From: Halobacteriaceae archaeon Tc-Br11_E2g27
Lineage (GTDB): Archaea > Halobacteriota > Halobacteria > Halobacteriales > Haloarculaceae
DNA length: 5,729 nucleotides
NCBI GenBank assembly: GCA_001564135.1
Contig: LKNH01000171.1
Location: forward strand, 1 to 5,729
Direction of reading: 5' to 3'
Under the pieces are notes generated by a model. That model saw only the letters and a list, made by a program, of their open reading frames with translations, was not told where the DNA came from and ran no database searches. Of this stretch, positions 1 through 5,092 are shown in pieces. The position numbers and the translations under genes are program-made. The stretch's first letter is position 1. Every line of letters begins with the position of its first letter.

Positions 1-4
1 AACC

Positions 5-703
5 GTGGAGTTACTGGGCCAGACAGTCCCGTACGAACTGCGAGAGAGCGAAGACGCAACCGAGCCGCGTATTGATGTGGATATCAACGGCGTTGCTGTT
101 GTCCTCCCTGCAGACTCAACAGAGCGACCCAACAAATTGCTCAAGGAAAACGCCAATTGGGTTATCGAAAAGAAAGAAAAATACGACACATACCGAGAGC
201 AAATCCCCGAACGCCGATTCGAAGCTGGAGAGACCTTTCCGTATTTGGGTGAGCCCCACGAAATTCGTATCGAACAGCGCTCAGCGTCGGCAGTCAGCGA
301 CGGTGAGTTTCGGCTTGCAGCCCATCACGTTGAGGAGACATCAGTAAAGCGAGCGCTCGAAACGCTGTATCGACGAAAGGCACGGGAGCGATTCGAACGC
401 CGTGTGGAAGAGTTGGCCGACGAGATGAGCGTCGAGTACGACCAGCTGCAGATTCGTAACCAGCGGACCAAATGGGGGAGCTGTTCGACCACTGGAACGA
501 TTGGGCTCAACTGGCGGTTGCTGATGGCCCCGCCGGAGATTATTGACTATATTATCGTTCACGAACTGGCACACCTCCAAGAGCCGAACCATACCGACGC
601 ATTTTGGGCGCTCGTCTCTCAGCATGACCCGGAGTGTCAAGACCATGCCGCGTGGCTGGAAGAGCACGGGACGACGCTTGTGTTCTCAGACGAAGATCTC
701 TGA
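5..703 (+). CDS. YgjP/DUF45-type zinc metallopeptidase (M48-like), start possibly upstream
   Basis: Likely a soluble cytoplasmic zinc metallopeptidase-fold protein of the YgjP (DUF45, SprT/WLM-like) family; its physiological substrate is unknown to me. From GTG at 5 the protein has 232 residues, about the usual family length. The family signatures are clear: a WGSCS block at residues 157-161 inside RTKWGSCSTTGTIGLNW, then HELAH at 186-190 followed by H196. This gives the HExxH...H zinc site (H186, H190, H196) with E187 as the catalytic base. The N-terminal part (about 1-110) is a beta-rich, charged region, and 115-145 is predicted helical. The reading frame stays open to the window edge (codon at 2-4 is ACC), so the true start may lie a few codons upstream; GTG at 5 is a plausible but unproved start, and no promoter is visible. 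The gene converges on dph2 with a 134-bp gap. Peptidase activity is inferred from the motif, not shown. Confidence 0.9.
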   Translation: MELLGQTVPYELRESEDATEPRIDVDINGVAVVLPADSTERPNKLLKENANWVIEKKEKYDTYREQIPERRFEAGETFPYLGEPHEIRIEQRSASAVSDGEFRLAAHHVEETSVKRALETLYRRKARERFERRVEELADEMSVEYDQLQIRNQRTKWGSCSTTGTIGLNWRLLMAPPEIIDYIIVHELAHLQEPNHTDAFWALVSQHDPECQDHAAWLEEHGTTLVFSDEDL

Positions 704-717
704 AGTGGGCGGAGCAC

Positions 718-748
718 TTGGCTCTCTGAAACCTGAAAGAGATACCAA
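718..748. terminator. weak imperfect hairpin after the metallopeptidase gene
   Basis: TTGG (718-721) pairs with CCAA (745-748) and TCTCT (723-727) with AGAGA (738-742), separated by a small asymmetric internal loop and closing a 10-nt loop. It starts 15 nt after the stop at 703, in the 134-bp convergent gap before dph2. No T-run follows, so a terminator role is speculative. The rest of the gap (749-837) shows only a tandem 7-mer AGAGCGC at 773-786 and nothing gene-like. Confidence 0.2.
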
Positions 749-837
749 ACCGTAGACAGCTTACGGGAACGAAGAGCGCAGAGCGCCAGCGAAATCAGGT
801 GTGCTGGGGGCCGCCACTCTTGGATGAAAAGTACTCG

Positions 838-1893
838 TTACCAGGTTCCGTGGAAGGTATCGAACTCAAGACTGTCAAGCGGTTTCTCGCCGATAGCAAT
901 CTTGTACTCGCCAGGTGTCAGCATCGGACTGTGAAACTGTGGGCCATCATCAGTCGTGATGCGTGGACAGCCGGTGTTAACATAGGCATCGAGGCCGAAA
1001 TTTCGCAACCTATCTGGCGTGATTTCGTCCATCGTGATAAGGTAGGCGTCTTCGTTATTCTCGACGATTTCCTGTGCTTGTTCCCAGCGTCCCTGTCCGA
1101 TTTTGGTGCAGAAAATCACGCCCCACGTGTCGGCATCCATGGCCTTGTGGACTGACGCGTAGCGCTGTTTCATGAACTGCTCGTTATCGGCGACAGTGAC
1201 GACGTTGTTCACCGGGTCAGCAATGACGACGTGCTTTTCTGGATGTTCCATCGCCAGTCCGAGCGGATGGAACTTCCCACCACCCACGTAGAGAATCTGG
1301 TCGGCATCGACCTCAGCAGAGGCGTAGTTACAGCCGAGTACCTGTCCCTCGTGTGTAAGCCGGTCGTCGCCACGGCGGGTATGAACAGTATATCCAAGCC
1401 CTTCCAGATACTCCCGCATCTCCTCGAACTTGTTCATATGCTGGGCCGTAGTGACGAGACCAACATCGGGGTCCTCCTCGGGCGTCGTTAGCTGTTCATC
1501 GATAGCTTGCTCGACAATGGGAAAGACATCGACGTTCGAAAAGAGGGGGACGTAGATGATTTTATCCGATTCTTTCATCGGAGAGTGACCGAAGTGGACG
1601 AACACATCGGTTCGTTTCATCAGGAAGGTATCGAGGTCACAGGCACCGTAACACGGCTGGCCTGAAATCATCACGTCCACATCATCCGGCAATAACTCCC
1701 GGAGGTCGTCTGCAACACCAGGGCCGCGCCGTTTCAATCCTTCAGGAAATTGCAGACCAACAGTTCCTGCATTGCGTTCGTCGACGGCTTCGACGATTCG
1801 GTCGAGTTCGTAATCCCATTCGCGGTCGTGTTTGAGCGACATCCCGGTGTTTCGGAGGTCGCCATCAGGCCGGTTCGAAGACTGCTGACTCAT
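838..1893 (-). CDS. dph2: Dph2, diphthamide biosynthesis enzyme (351 aa)
   Basis: Catalyses the first step of diphthamide synthesis: transfer of the 3-amino-3-carboxypropyl group from S-adenosylmethionine to a conserved histidine of elongation factor aEF-2. Archaeal Dph2 is a cytosolic homodimer with a non-canonical radical-SAM [4Fe-4S] cluster held by three separated cysteines. All three candidates are present: C85 in QPCYGACDLD, C188 in VLGCNYA and C309 in VNTGCPRI. Other recognisable blocks are VGLQFPEGLKRRGP (45-58) and VHFGHSPM (99-106). The frame stays open to 2013, giving 40 extra residues, but I start at ATG 1893 (MSQQSSNRPD). The extra segment is Cys/Arg-rich and unlike this family, and a TATA-like GTTATAC sits 25-31 bp upstream of 1893, right for a leaderless mRNA. 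The gene is divergent from the ylbF-like gene and ends at TAA 838-840. The Dph2 assignment is very secure; the start is well supported. Confidence 0.97.
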   Translation of the reverse strand: MSQQSSNRPDGDLRNTGMSLKHDREWDYELDRIVEAVDERNAGTVGLQFPEGLKRRGPGVADDLRELLPDDVDVMISGQPCYGACDLDTFLMKRTDVFVHFGHSPMKESDKIIYVPLFSNVDVFPIVEQAIDEQLTTPEEDPDVGLVTTAQHMNKFEEMREYLEGLGYTVHTRRGDDRLTHEGQVLGCNYASAEVDADQILYVGGGKFHPLGLAMEHPEKHVVIADPVNNVVTVADNEQFMKQRYASVHKAMDADTWGVIFCTKIGQGRWEQAQEIVENNEDAYLITMDEITPDRLRNFGLDAYVNTGCPRITTDDGPQFHSPMLTPGEYKIAIGEKPLDSLEFDTFHGTW

Positions 1894-1917
1894 TTCGAGG
1901 CAATAGCTGCTCTGTGC

Positions 1918-1924
1918 GTATAAC
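1918..1924 (-). promoter_or_regulatory. TATA-like box of dph2 (leaderless)
   Basis: On the minus strand this reads GTTATAC, centred about 28 bp upstream of the ATG at 1893. That spacing puts transcription start at or next to the start codon, so the dph2 mRNA is probably leaderless. No Shine-Dalgarno precedes the ATG (the upstream bases on the coding strand are TTGCCTCGAA), which agrees. Positions follow the archaeal TATA rule; there are no transcript data. Confidence 0.6.
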
Positions 1925-1962
1925 GGCGGCGTTTTCCCGACCGCTCGACTGCTTTCCCTGAT

Positions 1963-1979
1963 ACGACGTTCCATGTCGT
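1963..1979. repeat. short dyad midway between the dph2 and ylbF-like promoters
   Basis: ACGAC (1963-1967) and GTCGT (1975-1979) form a perfect 5-bp inverted repeat with a 7-bp spacer. Its centre near 1971 lies almost exactly midway between the two divergent TATA boxes (1918-1924 and 2013-2020). It could be an operator for a dimeric regulator, but a 5-bp dyad is expected by chance at this frequency. Confidence 0.2.
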
Positions 1980-2012
1980 GGCAGCATCGAATGTGATAGC
2001 CGACCACTACCA

Positions 2013-2020
2013 TTTTTATC
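2013..2020 (+). promoter_or_regulatory. TATA-like box of the ylbF-like/Rieske unit (leaderless)
   Basis: TTTTTATC lies in a GC-richer surround, centred about 26 bp before the ATG at 2042. Transcription would begin at or within a base or two of the start codon. The bases just before the ATG (CCCTGTA) contain no Shine-Dalgarno, consistent with a leaderless message. It should drive both the ylbF-like gene and the Rieske gene. Confidence 0.65.
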
Positions 2021-2041
2021 CAAAGCCGCTAATGCCCTGTA

Positions 2042-2434
2042 ATGAGCGTTGATACCGACCAGCAGCCCGCAGATGAGTCAGTCGACGATCTCGCCGAAAC
2101 GTTGGGAACGACTATCGCTGAACTGCCAGCCTACGAACGATTTATTGAGGCCAAACGCGCCGTCGAACAGGACGAAGCTCTGCAGGACGCCATCGCGGAG
2201 TTTGAATCTCATCGGGAGTCCTACCTGGAAAAACGAGAGGCGGGGAATGCCAGCAAAGCGGATTTGCTCGAACTCCAGGAACGGCAAGAAAAACTGCACG
2301 ACAGACCGGTGATGGCAGAGTATTTGCAGGCACAGAACCATCTCGAACTTCGTCTACAAGCAGTGAATATGGCTATCAGCGACTCGCTGGAGATTGACTT
2401 CGGTGAGAAGGCTGGCGGCTGCTGTGCTGAGTGA
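2042..2434 (+). CDS. YlbF/YmcA-family helical protein with C-terminal Cys-Cys tail (130 aa)
   Basis: A small acidic, Cys-tailed protein of the YlbF/YmcA (Com_YlbF) type. In Bacillus, YlbF and YmcA form a complex with YaaT that affects RNase Y-dependent mRNA processing and has been reported to carry [4Fe-4S] clusters; the archaeal role is not known to me. Residues 1-20 are an acidic leader. Residues 25-115 are predicted almost all helical, with the family-typical run AELPAYERFIEAKRAVEQD and a charged coiled region around 55-88. The end is GEKAGGCCAE with adjacent C127 and C128, the only cysteines. ATG 2042 is chosen because a TATA box sits 26 bp upstream. The Rieske gene begins one base after this stop, so the two are surely co-transcribed and probably translationally coupled. 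The family call is from sequence pattern; function and any metal binding are inference. Confidence 0.85.
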   Translation: MSVDTDQQPADESVDDLAETLGTTIAELPAYERFIEAKRAVEQDEALQDAIAEFESHRESYLEKREAGNASKADLLELQERQEKLHDRPVMAEYLQAQNHLELRLQAVNMAISDSLEIDFGEKAGGCCAE

Positions 2435-2435
2435 T

Positions 2436-2858
2436 ATGAAATACCGACTGACGGACCTGGAGACGGTCCAACAGGAGGGGTCGTGGCTGTTTACGGTCAA
2501 AGATGGCACAGACGAACAGGAGGTTTTCCTCATTCCGTGTGAGCGGGAGGGAGAGCCACCAGTACAGGCGTGGGTAAACCGGTGTACGCACGAAAACCAG
2601 CCGCTTCACCGCGAGGACGTCGGCGTGGTGAACCGGGAGGGAGCCATCGTCTGTCCCAAACACGGGTCAGCTTTCGATTCGTGTTCGGGCAGTTGTGATA
2701 ACGGTCCAGCAGCGGATACAACGCTTCAAAGCGTCGAGATTACGGTCGAAAATGGAGGCGTCTATCTAACAGACAGTGGGCTGCGGTTCGTACACGAAGG
2801 CCCAGTAGAGTCTGATACCGATGACGTCCCTGGGTCGACATCACACCTTCGATTTTGA
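2436..2858 (+). CDS. Rieske [2Fe-2S] ferredoxin-like protein (140 aa)
   Basis: A soluble Rieske-type iron-sulfur protein, probably an electron carrier or redox module. No signal peptide or membrane anchor is visible, so it is not the cytochrome bc-type Rieske subunit. The cluster ligands are clear: C50-T-H52 (in NRCTHENQPLH) and C73-P-K-H76 (in VCPKHGSAFD), a CxH...CxxH pattern of two Cys and two His. C83 and C87 (DSCSGSCDNGPA) follow in the loop after the second ligand pair. The length fits a stand-alone Rieske domain of about 105 residues plus an acidic tail (120-140). I start at ATG 2436: the in-frame TTG at 2394 would overlap the upstream gene by 41 bp and adds residues unlike a Rieske start. 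The start follows the ylbF-like stop (2432-2434) by one base; a GAGTGA stretch just upstream may serve re-initiation. The redox partner is unknown. Confidence 0.92.
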   Translation: MKYRLTDLETVQQEGSWLFTVKDGTDEQEVFLIPCEREGEPPVQAWVNRCTHENQPLHREDVGVVNREGAIVCPKHGSAFDSCSGSCDNGPAADTTLQSVEITVENGGVYLTDSGLRFVHEGPVESDTDDVPGSTSHLRF

Positions 2859-2879
2859 ACAGCAGAGCGGTGTTCAGAG
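2853..2879. terminator. hairpin spanning the convergent stops of the Rieske and membrane-protein genes
   Basis: TTTTGAACA (2853-2861) can pair with TGTTCAGAG (2871-2879), giving a 9-bp stem (two G-U pairs in the plus-strand RNA) around a 9-nt loop. The structure contains both stop codons (TGA 2856-2858 on plus, TGA at 2876-2874 on minus). With only 15 bp between convergent genes, a shared bidirectional terminator would make sense. There is no strong U-tract beyond the stem, so this is tentative. Confidence 0.35.
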
Positions 2880-3434
2880 ATTTCGCATGATGGCAACCGT
2901 ACCGACTGCGATGAGAACGACTCCGACGAGCAGGGCAATCCAGCTTCCGATAACCTCTCCAAATCCGATTGTCCCTGCGGTCAGTTCCTGAAACAGCCAA
3001 CTCAAAAACAACAACAATACCGTTCCAACCAGTGCGGTAACTGCAGCGGTACCGTATACGAGATTATTCGGGAGCTCGTCAAGAACCGAGGTCTGCTCCT
3101 GAGCAACGAAGATGGTCATAATCAGCGCAATTGTTCCGCCGGTCTCCCACGTTACCACGAGTCCGAGTAGGTCGACTGTTCCAAGAGCGTAATCGAGTAT
3201 CATCGTCACGCCGAGGGCAACACCGACGAGTGCATACAGCGCAATACCGAATTTGAGTTCGTATTTGGTATCGCTCCGGCTAAAAATATCGCCAATTCCA
3301 GGTTCTCGATACTGGTGTTGTGGCGGTGGTTGCTGGTATGATTGTTGTGGTGCTGATTGCTGGGGTGATTGTTCCGGTGTTGATTGGGTCGTCTGCTGGT
3401 GTGCCTGTCCGCCCTGTGTCCCTTCTCCTGACAT
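2874..3434 (-). CDS. unrecognised four-helix membrane protein with Gln/Pro-rich N-terminal tail (186 aa)
   Basis: I do not recognise a characterised family. Residues 5-43 are low-complexity and rich in Gln, Pro, Ser and Thr (for example QQSYQQPPPQHQY), a likely disordered tail. A short motif REPGIGDIFSRSD (43-55) leads into about four hydrophobic helices: roughly 61-81, 86-110, 126-148 and 161-182. A polar loop (111-125, AQEQTSVLDELPNNL) separates helices 2 and 3. The protein ends two to four residues after the last helix (AIMRNL), so it has no C-terminal domain. ATG 3434 (MSGEGTQGG) is preferred to ATG 3443 because the TATA-like box predicts transcription start near 3438-3440; 3443 would add MHV. 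It converges on the Rieske gene and is divergent from the RCK_N-DHH gene, from which it may share regulation. Haloarchaeal Gln/Pro-rich tails on small membrane proteins are common, and no function is claimed. Confidence 0.8.
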   Translation of the reverse strand: MSGEGTQGGQAHQQTTQSTPEQSPQQSAPQQSYQQPPPQHQYREPGIGDIFSRSDTKYELKFGIALYALVGVALGVTMILDYALGTVDLLGLVVTWETGGTIALIMTIFVAQEQTSVLDELPNNLVYGTAAVTALVGTVLLLFLSWLFQELTAGTIGFGEVIGSWIALLVGVVLIAVGTVAIMRNL

Positions 3435-3462
3435 TACGTGCATCGTTGCAGAGCCGTTACAA

Positions 3463-3470
3463 ATAATTAA
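3463..3470 (-). promoter_or_regulatory. TATA-like box of the membrane-protein gene
   Basis: The minus strand reads TTAATTAT, continuing TTG. It is centred near 3466, about 32 bp before ATG 3434 and 23 bp before ATG 3443. The usual 26-27 bp spacing places transcription start near 3440, a leader of about 5 nt for ATG 3434. This is why the downstream ATG is preferred. Confidence 0.5.
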
Positions 3471-3499
3471 CTGATTACTGAGATATTTTCAGTTATCTC
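3468..3499. repeat. overlapping inverted repeats between divergent promoters (candidate operator)
   Basis: TAACTGA (3468-3474) and TCAGTTA (3489-3495) form a perfect 7-bp inverted repeat with a 14-bp spacer. A second ACTGA lies at 3477-3481, so ACTGA occurs twice in direct order and once inverted. A separate 6-bp pair, GAGATA (3480-3485) and TATCTC (3494-3499), overlaps it. The left arm touches the membrane gene's TATA box and the right arms lie about 17 bp before the TATA box of the DHH gene. The position suits a shared regulator, but the region is AT-rich and chance is not excluded. Confidence 0.35.
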
Positions 3500-3515
3500 T
3501 TGTTCTAAACCAGCG

Positions 3516-3522
3516 TTTTATT
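3516..3522 (+). promoter_or_regulatory. TATA-like box of the RCK_N-DHH gene
   Basis: TTTTATT is centred near 3519, with AAAC a few bases upstream where a BRE would lie. Standard spacing puts transcription start near 3545, leaving about 7 nt before ATG 3553. This favours 3553 over the in-frame ATGs at 3577 and 3586, which would need leaders of 30-40 nt and lack a good Shine-Dalgarno. Confidence 0.55.
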
Positions 3523-3552
3523 GTAGGTGCCGAACATAGAATTCGTGTATTA

Positions 3553-5010
3553 ATGAGTACGGTCACTGGAATTACGATGGCGTCGATGTCTTCATACGCA
3601 ATCTTAGGGTGTGGAAGCGTCGGCCATGCCGTCGCTGAGGAACTCGTCGCCTCCGGAAAGGATGTGCTTATCCTCGATTCCGACAGCGGTCGTGTCGAAG
3701 CGCTTCGCGACCAGGATTTGACAGCACGTGAGGCGGATATTCGTGATGCCGATGTCGCTGAGGAGATTGCAGACCGTGACGTTCTCCTCATTCTCTCGTC
3801 CGACCTCGATGCGAACGCGACTGCAATCGAGAACATCAGAAACCGAGACGCCGAGCAGTTTATTATCGCTCGTGCGTCGGACCCGGTCTCGGTCGACAGG
3901 CTGACCGAAGCGGGTGCTGATGTTGTTATCAATCCAGCATCTGTCATTGCTGACTCGGCGTTACGCGCGCTTGAAACTGGTGAGCTGGAATTCAAAGCAA
4001 AACAGCTCTCCGATGTCATCGACCGAACTGACGGGCGAATGGCAATCCGTATCCACCGAAGTCCAAACCCGGATTCGATAGCCAGCGCAACTGCGTTACG
4101 TGCAATCGCTGCCAGCCGTGATGTTGAGTCAGATATTATCTACGACGGTGAAATTGGCCATCAGGAAAACCGGGCGTTCGTGAACCTGCTCGGCATCGAA
4201 CTCGTCTCCGCTGACGAGGTCGACATCGACACGTATGACACTGTTGCACTCATCGACCACGCAAAAAGCGGCGACGACAAGCCGGAATCCGGCGTCGATA
4301 TTGTCATCGACCACTACGAGCACGACCACGAACACGACGTCGCGTTTGCAGATATCCGCCCAAACCTTTCCTCGACATCGACAATCCTGACGAAATATAT
4401 TCAGGAACTTGATCTCACGCTGGACCAGGAAGTTGCAACGGCCCTTCTTTATGGTATTCGGGCCGAAACGCTGGATTTCAAACGTGATACGACGCCCGCG
4501 GATCTGACTGCGGCAGCGTATCTGTATCCATTTGCCGACCACGACACGCTTGAGCAGGTTGAGTCACCATCGATGTCACCGGAGACACTCGACGTCCTCG
4601 CAGAAGCAATCCGCAATCGTGAGGTCGAGGGCTCTCACTTGGTCTCGAACGCCGGATTTATTCGTGACAAGGAAGCGCTGTCACAGGCTGCCCAACATCT
4701 GCTGAATTTGGAGGGTATCACCACCACAGCGGTCTTTGCCATCTCCGATGATGTCATCTATCTCGCCGCCCGCTCGAAAGATATCCGCCTGGATATCGGC
4801 AACGTACTCGAAGATGCCTTTTCGGAGATTGGTGAATCTGCGGGTCACTCGACGGAAGCAAGCGCGGAGATTCCACTTGGTATCTTTACAGGAATCGAAA
4901 TCAGCGAGGATACGAAGGATACGCTTCTCGAATTGACGGAAGAAGCAGTAAAGACGAAACTGTTCGATGCGCTTGGTGTCGAAAGTTCGGAGAGTTCGAA
5001 CGGAAACTAA
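3553..5010 (+). CDS. RCK_N (TrkA-N)-DHH-DHHA1 fusion, putative nucleotide phosphoesterase (485 aa)
   Basis: A soluble two-part protein. Residues 13-145 form an RCK_N/TrkA-N Rossmann domain: G19-C-G-S-V-G24 is the dinucleotide loop, D42 ends the second strand (LILDSD), and VVINPASVIAD closes the domain. Residues about 150-330 carry DHH phosphoesterase motifs: motif I HRSPNPD (H168, P171, D174), D235-H236 in VALIDHAKSG, motif III D253-H254-Y255 where DHH is expected, and GIRAETLDF (301-309). Residues about 365-450 resemble DHHA1, with AGHSTEASAEIPLG (430-443) in place of the usual GGGH loop. The family covers RecJ-like nucleases, pAp/nanoRNA hydrolases and c-di-AMP phosphodiesterases. The RCK_N domain, known from K+ transport control, makes c-di-AMP or a related nucleotide an attractive but unproved substrate. 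The Y255 substitution could lower or change activity. ATG 3553 is chosen from promoter spacing; 3577 and 3586 are alternatives. The gene is monocistronic and converges on the PRC-barrel gene. Confidence 0.93.
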   Translation: MSTVTGITMASMSSYAILGCGSVGHAVAEELVASGKDVLILDSDSGRVEALRDQDLTAREADIRDADVAEEIADRDVLLILSSDLDANATAIENIRNRDAEQFIIARASDPVSVDRLTEAGADVVINPASVIADSALRALETGELEFKAKQLSDVIDRTDGRMAIRIHRSPNPDSIASATALRAIAASRDVESDIIYDGEIGHQENRAFVNLLGIELVSADEVDIDTYDTVALIDHAKSGDDKPESGVDIVIDHYEHDHEHDVAFADIRPNLSSTSTILTKYIQELDLTLDQEVATALLYGIRAETLDFKRDTTPADLTAAAYLYPFADHDTLEQVESPSMSPETLDVLAEAIRNREVEGSHLVSNAGFIRDKEALSQAAQHLLNLEGITTTAVFAISDDVIYLAARSKDIRLDIGNVLEDAFSEIGESAGHSTEASAEIPLGIFTGIEISEDTKDTLLELTEEAVKTKLFDALGVESSESSNGN

Positions 5011-5028
5011 TACTACCGGAGGTAAGCC

Positions 5029-5035
5029 TTTAAAC
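5029..5035 (+). promoter_or_regulatory. orphan TATA-like box in the convergent gap after the DHH gene
   Basis: TTTAAAC, preceded by purine-rich GGAGGTAAGCC, resembles a strong haloarchaeal TATA/BRE pair. Its centre predicts transcription start near 5058, four bases before ATG 5062. No normal gene follows on the plus strand, only a nine-codon ORF. It may instead be chance AT-richness in an intergenic region. Confidence 0.3.
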
Positions 5036-5038
5036 AAG

Positions 5039-5060
5039 CTCGGCACCCTGTGGTGTCGAG
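5039..5060. terminator. strong 9-bp hairpin between convergent DHH and PRC-barrel genes
   Basis: CTCGGCACC (5039-5047) pairs with GGTGTCGAG (5052-5060) around a CTGT loop: nine consecutive pairs with a single G-U. It is the most stable hairpin I found outside coding sequence. It lies 28 bp after the DHH stop and 33 bp before the PRC-barrel stop on the other strand, so it could end both transcripts. A short T-run follows on each strand (TATGTTTACG to the right, TTGTTTAAAGG to the left). Archaeal termination usually depends on U-tracts rather than hairpins, so a processing or stability role is also possible. Confidence 0.4.
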
Positions 5061-5061
5061 T

Positions 5062-5091
5062 ATGTTTACGAAGTTACGTCCGGCAGTATAA
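5062..5091 (+). other. nine-codon mini-ORF (MFTKLRPAV) in a promoter-like context
   Basis: ATG 5062 to TAA 5089-5091 encodes MFTKLRPAV. The TATA-like box at 5029-5035 is correctly spaced for a leaderless transcript starting near 5058. The stop falls two bases before the end of the oppositely oriented PRC-barrel gene. Nine-codon frames are frequent by chance, so this is recorded as a possibility, not a gene call. A transcript from here would run antisense into the PRC-barrel gene. Confidence 0.12.
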
Positions 5092-5092
5092 C

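Noticed and set aside
773..786. Tandem 7-mer AGAGCGC x2 after the metallopeptidase gene
   Set aside because: Only two copies in a short gap, with no further repetition or dyad; not enough for a repeat element.
799..1491. Plus-strand open frames opposite dph2
   Set aside because: They lie wholly or mostly antisense to dph2, which is unmistakable, and have no family features of their own.
1894..2013. A 40-codon N-terminal extension of dph2 up to an ATG at 2013
   Set aside because: It is Cys/Arg/Ser-rich and unlike Dph2, it runs through the predicted dph2 TATA box and overlaps the TATA region of the opposite gene, and the ATG at 1893 has a well-placed leaderless promoter.
2394..2435. Longer Rieske start at TTG 2394
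   Set aside because: It would overlap the ylbF-like gene in another frame, and the added residues (TSVRRLAAAVLSD) are not Rieske-like; ATG 2436 directly after the upstream stop is the natural coupled start.
3300..3410. TG-rich repetitive-looking stretch (TGGTGTTGTGGCGGTGG and similar)
   Set aside because: It is explained as the codons (CAA/CAG/CCA on the minus strand) of the Gln/Pro-rich tail of the membrane protein, not a DNA repeat or CRISPR.
3489..4019. Minus-strand Ser/Ala-rich frame of 176 codons opposite the DHH gene
   Set aside because: It is a low-complexity shadow of the acidic plus-strand gene and has no plausible protein motif.
5018..5023. GGAGGT, a perfect Shine-Dalgarno core
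   Set aside because: No start codon lies at a working distance downstream; it more likely belongs to the purine-rich stretch before the TATA-like box or is chance.
5062..5091. MFTKLRPAV as the remnant start of a KdpC-like K+-ATPase subunit
   Set aside because: KdpC proteins can begin with a similar short basic stretch, but nine residues are too few to support homology and no further KdpC sequence follows in any frame.
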